Of a DNA stretch of 64,000 nucleotides, positions 34,681 to 46,085 are shown in pieces. A program made the translations under genes and the position numbers. The notes beneath the pieces are model-generated. The model did not search any database, was not told where the DNA came from, and saw nothing but the letters and a program-made list of their open reading frames with translations. This stretch comes from Patiria pectinifera (Eukaryota; Echinodermata; Asteroidea; Valvatida; Asterinidae): the NCBI GenBank assembly GCA_029964075.1, contig CM057135.1:8892863-8956862 (forward strand), written 5' to 3'. Position 1 is the stretch's first letter. Every line of letters begins with the position of its first letter.

Positions 34681-34703
34681 TTTCGATCCCACCGCTGCCA
34701 CCA
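34681..34703 (-). promoter_or_regulatory. Primer binding site for tRNA-Leu
   Basis: The plus strand at this place reads like the 3' end of a tRNA (ATCCCACCGCTGCCACCA), matching eukaryotic tRNA-Leu of the AAG/UAG type, including CCA. Its minus-strand complement, TGGTGGCAGCGGTGGGAT, lies 5 nt after the 5' LTR, the expected place for minus-strand priming. Confidence 0.85.
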
Positions 34704-34708
34704 AAAAC

Positions 34709-35323
34709 TGTAACGGAGACCCCTTTTTAGGGGCCACGCCCGCCAGTTAATAACACAAACTCAAGAAAATAATTCAACCAAACACAAACAATTTTTGGTC
34801 TCTGGGAAAAAGTACTAAAAAAAATGAACACTTTAATTTCTGAACTCTTGAATAAAGGTGAGATTGACCAGGCTAGGTCCCCATGGCACTCGACCACATA
34901 GGGATTACATGTACGCAAAAGAAAACAAAAATTCAAACTTACAAGATTAAATAGAACTGCTGACGGACGGCGGTAAATTATACAACATAATAAGGCAGGC
35001 TACATCATCAAGCTTCACAGTAGCAAATTATACAAACTATAGAAAATAAAGGACCGCCGCCCGCCGAGCTGCAGAGATGTGTCCCCAGCCAGTGTTCAGT
35101 TGAAATGCCTCCCCCAGTGCTAGTCGCACGGGCCTTATATACCCTTCGAGCAGACAATCAGTGGAATGTAAAAAATCCATTGTACCTATTATACTTAACA
35201 TCAATAGGCATGGCCCAGCGCCCCAAAAAGGAATGTGCCATCACAATGAACATACCAACAGCTGGGCACATTACTTAAAACTCTGTCTTTATAGCCCAGC
35301 ACCCAGAGACCTTTTTTGTTACA
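34709..35323 (-). repeat. Ty3/gypsy 5' LTR
   Basis: 615 bp, promoter LTR for the element. TATATAAGG box near 35133-35141 on the minus strand. Followed on the right by the target duplication ATAG and LINE B sequence. Confidence 0.95.
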
Positions 35324-35327
35324 ATAG

Positions 35328-37012
35328 CAGGGTTGATCGCTTTCAGGTGACTCACAGTGTAGCACTGCTGTGACTGGTCAAGAGCATCGGTCAACGTCTT
35401 CCCTTTGGGGACCGTTCCTTCGAAGACGTACTCTACTCTGCCTTTGAATACTACAAAGAAACGATGGTTCTTCTGTAGAACACCAATAAACTGGGTAAGG
35501 GTCAGGTCTGCCGTCATGTCCAGGATCTTCTGAAGGAGTCAGCAACGGTTAACACTGTCAAAAGCATCTGTAAGATCAACAAAGACAGCGCTGGTGATCA
35601 TTTTTTTTCTGATGGAAGCAGTCCTTAATATACTGAGTGAGGTTTAGAAGCTGTCCCGTTGTAGATTTGCCGGGACGGAAGCCTGCCTGCCTGTTCCTGT
35701 ATCAGTTGTTTCTCAATGAAGAGGCAAAAAGGTTGAGGAGGAAATATTCCAGCAACTTGAATGTGTGACTTTGGGACGATAAGTTTTGACATGCATTGGG
35801 TCTTTCCCGGGTTTTAGGAGGGCGATGACCTTCAACTTTTGCCACACTTTAGGTATTGTTTGTGTGGCGAGGCAGGTGTTGATGAGCTGGAGTAACCAAT
35901 TTGAGGCGTTTGGTCCAAGATGTTTCAGTTCTTTGGTGAAAATGTTATCCAGTTTGGTTGATTTCCTGTTCTTTATTTATGCCAGTCGCAAGTTCATTAG
36001 CAGAGAAGGATTTAATGAAGCCAATTAGGTCCATGGCGGGGTTTTTCTGGCGGAGCTTGGCTTTCGGTCGCTTATTAGGAGAACGTGGCACTTTACAATT
36101 TAAATAGCAGTTGTTGTGGGCTATTTGGTTGGCGGTGATGTTACAATGCTGTTCACTTGGCTGTTTTTTTTTTATATTATACTCCAGGCTTGGAGGCCAT
36201 ATTGGCTTTTTGGCCATATTGGTGGTTACCACAAGGGTTTGCCACAAGCTTTGAAGCTGTTCTGATATGACTGTAATTAATTCCTCCCCAGATGAGATGG
36301 TATAGACAGCAAGAGAGTCGTTTTCATACATGCGTTTCTATTTCCTGTAAAGTTCAGCACTACAGGATGCTAAGCCTGGGATGTAATCAGTGCGGCAGCC
36401 CGTAGGGATGTTCTTGCACCACCACATCAACAAACCGGTGTCATAGTTATCGGGGGTTGGATCAATGTCAGCTAGATGGTGTTTGAGCTCATTGGTGAAG
36501 CCTTCACAGTTGGCTTACTAAGTTGAAATGGCGGCGGAATGGAATTGTTGCGGAGAGACAGCAGCAGTCACTTTGATTCCAATAGGGCGATGTCGGGTCT
36601 TTGGAATGGGGTCAAGGACCATCTTGTTGCTAAGTGAGGCGATGTTGTGGCTCACAAGGGCTAGAGCAGAGTTGAAACTTTATCTCCAGCCTCCACTGTG
36701 GAAAAACTTCGACAGTTTCGCATTGTGCAGGCATGCAACAGTAAACTCACCAAAAAAGGGGAAATTCCTAAATTCAGAAGACTTTGTACAGTGATTTTTA
36801 ATTTTGAATGGCAGAAATGAGAATTAAAAAATGAGGAAATCAGCTGATCCGGGGAATAGTTGCATGCCTGACTGTGAATAAGGCTCAGTTGACTTGCTTC
36901 GGCCAGCGATTCAAAAGCGTCGACGTCTGTGCTGGAATGATAGCCAATGATGTTGCTGTGGCTATTAAATCCCCGATAATTATGCGTGGCTTGGGCTGTT
37001 TTGTGGATTGTG
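35328..37012 (-). pseudogene. Jockey-like LINE B, endonuclease and RT part
   Basis: Minus strand from right to left: endonuclease piece IIIGDFNSHSNIIGYHSS and ALNRWPKQ; a pre-RT region (IPKTRHRPIGIKVTAAVSP, GFTNELKHHLADIDPTPDNY, then 35945-36331); RT pieces TIPKVWQKLKVIALLKPGKD, FRPGKSTTG-like (frame-shifted), FVDLTDAFDSVNR-like and TADLTLTQFIGVLQ; and finally SHLKAINPA at the Ty3 junction. The frame resumes at 28637 as KTQVCSS. Several frameshifts; 5' end truncated within the endonuclease. Confidence 0.75.
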
Positions 37013-37017
37013 GCGGT

Positions 37018-37955
37018 GCGTTAGGATGGAAGACCTGGAGGTGCTTAAATCACCTCCGCTCTGGAGTGGCTGGCACCAAAAGCACCAAGAAGAAGTGGGG
37101 ATTTTCCTCAACCGACAAACACCCTGTGTGGGTGCGGTACTGCAGAAGACACTTTAAAACATTTCATATTTAGATGCAAGGCACTAAAGGGTTGGTCATA
37201 TTTTGGCCCTAAAAGGGGGACAGATTTTCCCCCTTTCAACTTTTTCCGCAATACTCTTGAAAAATTATTGATTTCGCGGCCTGAGCTGTCCTGACTTTTT
37301 AGCCTCGAGTCTTGCACATCTTTTGATACCAAAAACATAAAATTCGAACCACAGGTTGCCGCGCAGCGAAATATTTTCGGCGCTACCCTCCGTCAAAACT
37401 GAATTTCCCCAAATACGTAGTGTACACATTTGAATTACCACGTGCTTATGAATAATTAATTAGCCGTAATTCCAAAACCCTTTGACCCATAGTCATGAAA
37501 TTTCTTGGGTTTGTTCATGTTAAGTTGTTCTATGCATGTACCGAGTTTCATAATTTTTCGTCACTCGATGGCCGAGGTCATGGGGGGGGGGCCGGAATCT
37601 GCGTGAGATGGTCAAAACAACCCGGCCCTTTTCGGGCAAAAGTGACATTTTCCCATGTTTTCTTCAGCAAAACCCATAAATACATTAATAATAACATTTA
37701 TTATAATGGAGAAACTCTCAACCAAATACAATATGTGCTCACTTGCCTCGAAAATCTTCGTAAACCCTTCCGAAAGGCAAATTTTAGGTGAAAATGACCC
37801 ATGAACTTTGACCTCAGGTCAAGGTCACTAAAGGTCAATGGAAAAAATGGCAACATCAATTTTCTTGTTCTCAGGACTCATAAGATTACATTTATAATGG
37901 TTGCCATAAATTAACATGACATGCCAACGGAAGTACATTGGCCCCCCACTACATC
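37018..37955 (+). mobile_element. Jockey-like LINE 3' end, inverted relative to LINE B
   Basis: Plus strand: GWKTWRCLNHLRSGVAGTKS, WVRYCRRHFKTF, then a 3' UTR ending near ggccccccacta. It is the reverse complement of 27590-28507 with scattered differences. It begins exactly where the minus-strand LINE B endonuclease stops, so two LINE pieces meet head to head. Coding is broken by a stop after the C-terminal motif. Confidence 0.75.
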
Positions 37956-39739
37956 GTGGGTATATTCGGCGATGTCATTGTGAAATTCAGCCACTCTTTG
38001 GCACAGGAAATGAACTTACTATCACCTGACATCAGATCCTTCGCATTTTCCCCCCTCAAACGTGACAGATTATGTGTGCAAACACTTTTTTGTGCACCGG
38101 TCGATTTTACGTTGACGCACTTTTGGCAATGGACGCCGCCATGTTTGTTAAATGTCATGACCTGCGACCTCATATCTGGTGTCTAATTAGACAGTTCACG
38201 TCACGTGGTACGATGCGTCATACGCGGCGGATTTTTTTAACGTAGGCGCGGTACGTTTTTGAACGTCCACAATGGACAAATAGTTCGCTTTTTCGAGTCA
38301 AATTATCAAAAAACTGCTGGACGAAATGTGGAGAACTTTTGTAGTATCATTCTTTGGTAGTGTATTTCGGTACAACTGTTAAACAAATTTCGACCCGCGA
38401 TTGCTGGAGCGAAACGAACGAATTTTCCAGTCCAGCTGACGGCCTAGTAGCGTGTTTCTGCAGTAGTGCAAGATTTTCGGCCACGTGGGATGGCCGTACA
38501 CAGTGCAGTAAAGCACACTGATACTGGGCCGTGAGCACGGCGCGATGTACGGCTGGCCAGACTGAATGTCGGCGGCGCGAGCGGCCGTGATGTATGTTAA
38601 GCATATAGTGGAATCACCCACCTCAAAAATATTTTTTATTAGGTGAGGCAAGTTTTAATCACTTTTGATGGCCAGTCTTGATAATTTTCGTGCCGCAAAT
38701 GAAAATAAGCCAGGCACAAAATAAACATGATTCCTTGCTCTATGATGCTCCATTAATCAGCACCCCAAAAAATTGGCGAAATAATTGTTCCGACCTATTG
38801 ACGCTATTTTGATAGGCATGTAATCGGAAGCAAAAGGATTTTTTCCTTCACCTTAATTTCTTAATTTGAAACTTACTTGTAAATGTAATTTTGATTTTAT
38901 TCTTTAATTACAAAAATAGGGGCCTAAAAGATCTTCTCTCAAAAATGTTCGGGGCCCTTAAAACGCGGGCCCCGAACCCCACGCCATGGCTTGGCAGATT
39001 GTTGAATCACAGCAAAACTTCCCCCACAGGTTTGAAAAAATCCCGGGGAGAACCGTGGGACGGTATAGTACGAATTTATTTGGAATGAAATGTATCGATT
39101 GAGTATCTTGAATGCTTGAATAATGTTTTTATACACACATTTTGCGAAAGAACACGCATGAGCCTGCAGAAGTGAAATAAAAAAAAAATACAAAATAAAA
39201 TTATTTCCCTAACTACCTACCTGGATTTTTTTCAGACCGTTTCCGTAAACACACCATTGTTTTTGTTTGGCCTTAGCATATATCCACCAGAGTCCAGACT
39301 ATATGTTTGACTAGTGCAGTGATAACAGTTGTCAGTCTGTATCCACAGTGGACTTACATATGAACTATACATATATTTCACTGTTTTTAAAAAGTAATGT
39401 GATGCGATCAAGCTAAATGAGACGTTTGTCTGGAATTTTTTATTTGGAGATATACAGCTGAACATAGGCTGCTTCATCACATCACTCCAACACATCTCTG
39501 AGTGTTCCGACTTCCATAATATTTGAACTAAAGATGGTATCAGCATGCGGTTTCAACAGCAGTAATGCAGACATTGTGCTCTTTTGAAATCTGAAAAAAA
39601 AAAAAAAATTACCAGGGACGACAAACGACTCATATACTTGGAGCATCACTAATGTGTAAAGTCTTTACACATTATCATATTTGTCCCTTAATTAAAACAG
39701 TAGTTATCATTATTATAGTATTATTGTGGTATCTTATAG
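37956..39739. other. Non-coding with repeat copy 3 and a GC hairpin
   Basis: 38340-38665 (minus) is copy 3 of the unknown repeat, with head aaacttgcctcacctaataa and gaggtgggtgattcc. 38948-38978 holds a hairpin, GTTCGGGGCCC / GGGCCCCGAAC; a similar hairpin occurs inside the MITE at 49053. 39690-39739 repeats the intron end before 12253. No exon otherwise. Confidence 0.5.
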
Positions 39740-39833
39740 GAAAGTGATACTCGAGCAGAGCTCAGTGACCATGTTTCAGAAAGCTGTAGAGAAAAAAGTG
39801 ACGTCAGTGAAGAGTTGCTGATTGGAACTCAAG
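39740..39833 (+). CDS. Acidic linker exon, copy 2
   Basis: 94 bp, the same splice sites as 12253-12346 and about 90% identical to it. Phase 0 gives ESDTRAELSDHVSESCREKS then DVSEELLIGTQ. The alternative frame has TGA, so the acidic frame is the conserved one. It leaves phase 1 into the long repeat exon at 40303. This is part of a block duplicated from 12.2-13.9 kb. Confidence 0.65.
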
Positions 39834-39867
39834 GTATGTCTGCAGAGGCTGCACACTAGGACATGTC

Positions 39868-40290
39868 GTCACCGTTTTCACGAATTAAGAGCCACATATC
39901 TAAAAAAAAATAACAACTTTTTCGATTTCAATTTTTTTCAATAATTCACTTAACCAATGTGATATGTTTCTGTAAGCAAAACATAACTAATTTCCAAGTT
40001 ACATTAATGTTGCAAGAGCCGAAATCTCGATTTATGTATTTTGCGGTCTCATGAAGCGCCACATAACATTTTGGCCCTTGAACGTGTAGAAAACCTATTG
40101 CAGAGAAATACGTAAAAGTAGGTCAACTGAAATTTCTGTTTTCATGAAGAGCTACATATCTTTGTTACATTTTCAGCTGCGCGCGCGTACTCGCGCGTGC
40201 CTATGGAAATACACGTTAAACAGAAAGGGCCAAAATGTCGGAAACCTTTTTTTTCGCTTTCATGAAGAGTCACATATTTTTACTGGTTAA
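39868..40290 (+). repeat. Palindrome-rich element with GCGCGCGTA core, copy A
   Basis: Starts gtcaccgttttcacgaa and repeats tttcatgaag-gcacat variants (tttcatgaagagctacatat, tttcatgaagagtcacatat). A core gttacattttcagctgcgcg is the inverse of a core at about 45215-45240. Related to 44882-45345. It sits in the intron between the duplicated acidic exon and the long repeat exon. Confidence 0.55.
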
Positions 40291-40302
40291 TTTTCACTTC
40301 AG

Positions 40303-41916
40303 GGTGGACAAAGCACACTGGTGACAGAGGGTGGAAAGAACACACTGGTGACAGAGGTTGGAAAGAACACACTGGCGACGGAAGGCAGAGAGAGCACTCT
40401 GGTGACGGAGGGCGGAAAGAACACACTGGTGACGGAGGGCGGAAAGAACACACTGGTGACGGAGGGTGGAATAAGCACACTGGTGACAGAGGGTGGAAAG
40501 AACACACTGGCGACGGAAGGCCGAAAGAGCACACTGGTGACGGAGGGCGGAAAGAACACACTTGTGACGGAGGGTGGAATAAGCACACCGGTGACAGAGG
40601 GCGGAAAGAACACACGGGTGACAGAGGGCGGAAAGAACACACTGGTGACGGAGGGTGGAAAGAACACACTGGTGACGGAAGGTGGAATAAGCACACTGGT
40701 GACAGAGGGCGGAAAGAACACACTGGTGACGGAGGGCGGAAAGAACACACTGGTGACGGAGGGTGGAATAAGCACACTGGTGACAGAGGGTGGAAAGAAC
40801 ACACTGGCGACGGAAGGCCGAAAGAGCACACTGGTGACGGAGGGCGGAAAGAACACACTTGTGACGGAGGGTGGAATAAGCACACCGGTGACAGAGGGCG
40901 GAAAGAACACACGGGTGACAGAGGGCGGAAAGAACACACTGGTGACGGAGGGTGGAAAGAACACACTGGTGACGGAAGGTGGAATAAGCACACTGGTGAC
41001 AGAGGGCGGAAAGAACACACTGATGACGGAGGGTGGAATAAGCACACTGGTGACAGAGGGTGGAGGAAAGAACACACTGGTGACGGAAGGCCGAAAGAGC
41101 ACACTGGTGACGGAGGGCGGAAAGAACACACTGGTGACGAGGGTGGAATAAGCACACTGGTGACAGAGGGCGGAAAGAACACACGGGTGACAGAGGGCGG
41201 AAAGAATACACTGGTGACGGAGGGCGGAAAGAACACACTGGTGACGGAGGGTGGAATAAGCACACTGGTGACAGAGGGCGGAAAGAACACACTGGTGACA
41301 GAGGGCGGAAAGAACACGCGGGTGACAGAGGGCGGAAAGAACACACTGGTGACGGAGGGCGGAAAGAACACACTGGTGACGGAGGGCGGAAAGAGCACAC
41401 TACACTGGTGACGAAGGGTGGAAAGAACACAATGGTGACGGAAGGCAAAAACAGCACACTGGTGAAGGAAGGCAGAAAGAGCACACTGGTGACGGAGGGT
41501 GGAAAGAACACACTGGTGACGGAGGGCGGAAAGAACACACTAGTGACGGAGGGCAGAAAAAGCACACTGATGACAGAGGGCGGAAAGAACACACGGGTGA
41601 CAGAGGGCGGAAAGAACACACTGTCGACGGAAGGCAGAAAGAGCACACTGGTGACGGAGGGTGGAAAGAACACACTGGCAACGGAAGACAGAAAGAGCAC
41701 ACTGGTGACGAAGGGTGGAAAGAGCACAATGGTGACGGAAGGCAGAAAGAGCACACTACACTGGTGACAGAGGGTGGAAAGAACATACTGGTGACAGAGG
41801 GCGGAAAGAACACACTCGTGATGGAGGGCGGAAAGAACACACGGGTGAAGAACACACTGGTGACAGATGGCAGACATCAGAAGACGAGGATATTAGTGAT
41901 TGCACAAATGCAACAG
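40303..41916 (+). CDS. Long repeat exon, copy 2 (27-bp VNTR)
   Basis: Acceptor ttcag, donor gtgcgt. About 57 units of 27 bp (consensus ggcggaaagaacacactggtgacggag) encode 9-residue repeats (R/W)KEHTGD(G/R)G in the frame entered from 39833. The tail again reads WQTSEDEDISDCTNAT and leaves phase 1, which joins the zinc-finger exon at 43061. Near 41139 one unit lacks a base, moving the frame to TEGGKNTLV-type text and then a TGA at 41409-41411. Two +5 changes (near 41400 and 41757) later return the register. The total length keeps phase (1614 bp). The array makes long open frames on both strands; only the acidic-tailed frame is supported. Copy number is probably variable. Confidence 0.7.
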
Positions 41917-43060
41917 GTGCGTTGATATAATTAATTTAAGCGTATTATTTTTCAGTGAATTTTAAGACTGAGAAATTGAAACAGCTATAAAACAAAACTT
42001 GAAAAATTAAAGCAAAAATGGTTATAGACCCATTACTCAACTAAACTCGGCATGTGATAGTCCTTAACTTAGTTAACCGTTTTCTTTGTGGCATCTAGCC
42101 ACAGCATGGCAACACTAATGAGGCAGTTTTGATGCAGAACAATATGTCAGATCCTGTTGCAGCTCACCTACAGAAATTACACGTTGCGACGACACAGATC
42201 AGTTGCAGGGCTCGCAAAATCGGTTGTCCGATGTCCAGGGACAACCAACATATTTTGTCGGACAGCCAAAAGTTCCAGGTTGCCAGCCGACAAGCAGCCA
42301 CTTTTTTCCACTAATACTCACACATTTTTACACTTGATGTTAGTCCATGTGATGTATAAAAGCAGTGTCGAACAATAATCATGATAATGTCACTTTCGTT
42401 ATTTGATGTTGGTAATCTACACATAAACCCATTGAGATCATTGCATTAACCAAAAATGAGTACCGTGCAGCCAAGATAGGTAACAGCCAAGATGGTATGG
42501 ACTCTGGCCTATGCAAAGACACATAAAAAAAACTAACTTAAAAAGCTGTTTATGGCCTGTTTAAGCAAATTGTTTATTAAGGATAAAGTGCTTTATTTAA
42601 CCACATAATAATTCTGGCAGAAAAAAAATTCTCCAATCATTTGCCAATTTCCTTATTGTTTTCAGGAAAATACCTTAATGTATTGTGCAGCAAAGTAAAT
42701 TACCATTCATTTTAATAATTGGTGGACATAGAAAAGTTGTCTGCTGTGATTTGTAATGTTTCCCGAAGTCTCATGCATAATGTGAATGGAATTTCTGACA
42801 GGTAACAGACACAAAAACAAAATATGGCACCCTCTATCACACTATTTGCATATGATAAAAAAGTGGTCGCGAAAAAGTGAATGAAAAAACAACAACAACA
42901 CTTTTCCACTCCTTTGAAACTTGGTTTTAGTAAACAGTGAATTCCTTCATGTTGCAATGTAAAATAAATTCTCTTGCAATTAGTTAGGTTAGGCCCTATG
43001 TTGTTGTAAATTGATCGGACGAGTAATTTATTATAATTTTCACGTGTGTTCCTCATGCAG
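41917..43060. other. Intron before the zinc-finger/recombinase exon
   Basis: No exon recognised. 41920-41965 copies the sequence after the first repeat exon (13841-13890), marking the right side of the duplicated block. The remainder shows nothing clear. Confidence 0.5.
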
Positions 43061-44684
43061 CCCGCAAGACAAAACCATCAAGACCGTGCCCTTTTTGTGG
43101 GCTATTGCAGACCCGTTTAAACAGACATATGCAAGGCAAGCACAAAGATGAGGAGGCAATACGGCAAGCTCTGAGTCTACCACAAAAGGAACGGGAAAGA
43201 GTATTCAGAAGGCTACGGCTCCAGGGAATATACAATCACAATAAAGAGCTCATCAACAATGGAGACCCATGTCTGATGTCACAAAGATCACAGAAACCAG
43301 GTGCCAAGTTGGTCATCTGTGGCAACTGCAATGGTTTCTACAATAGACGGTTCTTTTGGAGCCACAGACAGCAGTGCAGTACAGATAGCATACTGTCTGC
43401 AACGCCGTTCCCTACACCACTACTTAAAACATATTGGAAGTTTGTGACAGATGAGTTTAAAGAAAACATTCTTTGCGGTTTTCAGGCAACCTGTGCAGGG
43501 ATGATCACGACATCTGTATGTTTGGGGGGGGGGGGGAGATTGTACGACAAGATGAGGCGGAAACAGGACAACAAATTTGAAGTCTGGAAGTCAGTCATGA
43601 CTGATATGAGACGAATCGGGACAGTGTATCACGAGTTTCGAGAGCTGAAGCCAGAATCTGCATCATCAGCAGAAATGTTCTGCAGAGCAAATTCTGATAC
43701 ACTTCAGGAAGCAATCAGCCAGGTCACACAACAAGACGAGAGTCCACAAGGTAGCAAATCAGGCATCAAGGCTGGCTTGAAACTTGCCATTTATTATCTT
43801 TTGAAAAAAATGGCAAAGGTGTTAAAAGGGTCCTATCTTGTCAGTGGTGATGATAAGAAAGCTGAAGATATCAATACATTTGTAGATGTGCTCACACTGA
43901 ATAAGGATTTCGTCTTCGGTGATGCAGTGTACGTGTTGAACAAATATAAGAACATCAGTCTGAGGAGGCCAGAACGACTCCCCCTAGAAAATGAGGTAAA
44001 ACAACTCAGGGATTTCACTGTGACACAGATTGAGAACATGCTAACAGAGGATTACATGTTCTGGTCACCACATGAATCTGTGATGCTACGAGATCTCACT
44101 GCATCAAGAATAACATTATTCAATGCCCGAAGGGGTGGGGAGCCAGCCAGACTGACCATCACAGAATGGGAGGAGGCCGCTAACGACTCATGGATCAACT
44201 CTGATTATATACAGCACTTGGATGAAACAGAAAAGAAGATGTTTGGTGAAATGAAGATCACTTTCCAGACCGGAAAAGGCAACAATCATTTAGTTCCCGT
44301 GCTGATTCCAACAGACTCGATCTAAGCAATGAAAAGGCTCTCGAATTCCAGGTTTAGAGGAATTGCGAATGTCCATCCTGCAAATTCTTACATTTTTCCC
44401 ATGTATCCAAGGCAGCCTTAATCACATGAGTGGATGGCACAGTATTCAACGTGTTTGTGCTGAAGCCAACGTCAGTGAGCCCGCTAAAATGACAGCCACT
44501 GCAATGCGCAACCGTGCAAGCACTCTCTATGCTGCAATGGAAGTCCCTGAACAAGAAAGAACCTTGTTCTACAAACACATGGGGCACACTGCACTAGTAA
44601 ATGCAAATGTGTACCAAGCTCCATTAGCAATAGAAGAAGTGAGGACAGTTGGGAAAAGGCTTCAACAAATGGATATAGGAAATT
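43061..44684 (+). CDS. Exon: zinc fingers plus Crypton-like tyrosine recombinase, with stop and shift
   Basis: Phase 1 entry gives ARKTKPSRPCPFCG. A first finger CPFC...H....H (43 bp in), a helical region (RQALSLPQKERERVFRRL) and a second Cys/His cluster (ICGNCNGFYNRRFFWSHRQQ) follow. The catalytic part begins near 44080: LFNARRGGEPARL fits the first Arg of tyrosine recombinases. After a TAA at 44323-44325 and a shift near 44395, another register gives MTATAMRNRASTLYA (second Arg box) and HMGHTALVNANVYQAP (His and nucleophilic Tyr). Such enzymes cut and join DNA through a Tyr-phosphate link. Here the Arg, Arg, His and Tyr residues are all visible but not in one frame. A donor gtaagt follows in phase with the exon at 46086. 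Similar proteins, often with SET domains, are known to me as multi-copy predictions in fishes and invertebrates. Confidence 0.78.
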
Positions 44685-44881
44685 GTAAGTATCATTATGA
44701 TTACTGCACCTCGTAATACTCATGAGATAGAGCCAAATTTTATCTCATTGATACACCATCACTTGCAATTTGCTAGCTTTGCTATAAAACCAAGCTTGCA
44801 TGTGAGGACTCACGCACAGGAAATTATATTCGCAAGTCGTGTATGCAGTAACCCTTGAAATCTACTTGTGCTTGCATAATT

Positions 44882-45345
44882 CGTCACCGTTTTCACGAAG
44901 GGACGGGTATGTGGATTTTGAAGAAAAAAATGTTTTTTGAGATAATTGCAAGAGAAGTTTCTCCGCTTTTAAAACTGCCAAAGCTACTAACTTTACAAAA
45001 ACTTTATGGAAAAAGGAAACCTGGACGTAATTCTTTGATAGGTAAACTTTAATTTGAACCCATGCAGTAATCATAATTAACACCGTGGTTATTAGCCAAA
45101 ATTAATTAGTAAAGATGCCTGCCCCTTCGTGAAAACGAAAATCCCACTTTTCCCCATGTACGCTTTTCTTGTTCAACGTGTTTTTCCATAGATAAGGGGC
45201 CCGCGTGACTACGCGCGCGCAGCTGAGAATGTAACAAAGATGCCCATCCCTTCTTGAAAATGAAAAACTCAGTTGAACGTGTTCACGGGGGTAGGCATGC
45301 TCGCGTCTCTTCGTGAAATCGCAAAATGCAATTATAATGCCTGCC
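44882..45345 (-). repeat. Palindrome-rich element with GCGCGC core, copy B
   Basis: Starts with the same gtcaccgttttcacgaa as copy A. Contains tacgcgcgcgcagctgagaa and gtaacaaagatgcccatccc, the inverse of the copy A core. Repeats cttcgtgaaaacgaaa-type words in both directions, as a foldback would. Non-coding. Confidence 0.5.
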
Positions 45346-46085
45346 CCTAATGATTAACATCATTAATGTTATTCAGAAATTAAGGATGTCATATGGATTC
45401 CTTTGGGGCCAGTTTTTATGTGCACCCTCTATGAGAGAACACGGCGAAAAATCATTAAGAACAGGCCTTTTTTCACATCTGTCGCCACCACTTCATTATT
45501 TGACATAGTATACCTTAGATCTCTTTCCGAAAATGAAAGAAAAACTGAATAAAACATTGAATTTCACTCGCAAATTGATATTAAACACTGCATTTTTAGT
45601 CAAAATTCTCCCTGTTTTGTGTGTAAATCACGCGTTTAGCCAAGAACTGGTCCATTATTACATCATCACAACGTTATAAAGCGCCACCTGGGAGCTTAGA
45701 TCTCTCGAGTCAATTTTCTTCGTTTCGTCAGCTTTCCAACAAAACTGTACTGGCAATTGCCCAAACATGGCCAGAGTACTGTGAGATATGATGGCTTTTG
45801 CACTTGGATTGCTGCAAGCTTTGGAACGCCTTTCAAACCTGCACAAAGAGCATCATGTGACAGAGTAAAATGAACAAAATTGTCAGATCTTTGTCTCCAA
45901 GGGAATGGATGTTACCAGTATTTGTGGAGTACATTTCACATTGGTTGCATGGGATGATTAATTAAGGCTGTTCATATATTCAGCAGTGCATGTACACAAC
46001 CATGGTCATTATTGTGGGTGTTGTTCTTTTCCCTTATACAGTAATTCATTGGATTTCAAACACATGTTCACTAAAAAATTTTCAG
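45346..46085. other. Intron, nothing recognised
   Basis: No coding exon or repeat structure clear enough to name. The last 70 bp are shared with 52526-52585. Confidence 0.5.

Larger units (their letters stand above)
28642..35323 (-). mobile_element. Ty3/gypsy LTR retrotransposon, nearly intact
   Basis: 6682 bp, LTRs 614 and 615 bp, both TGTAAC...GTTACA, with ATAG on each side (28638-28641 and 35324-35327) as a 4-bp target duplication. Minus-strand order: 5' LTR, primer site, gag, protease, RT, RNase H, integrase, polypurine tract, 3' LTR. The LTRs differ by only a few bases, so insertion was recent. One nonsense codon in pol is the only lesion seen. It inserted into LINE B. Confidence 0.95.

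Noticed and set aside
27590..37955. Twin-priming inversion of a single LINE
   Set aside because: Both orientations contain the same 3' end, so one RNA with an inverted 5' part cannot explain it; two LINE copies are needed.
40280..41877. Very long open frames on the minus strand (up to 527 codons) over the 27-bp array
   Set aside because: They arise because the repeat period is a multiple of three and lacks stops. They have Cys/His/Phe-rich monotone repeats, no flanking support, and the duplicated exon supports the plus-strand acidic-tailed frame.
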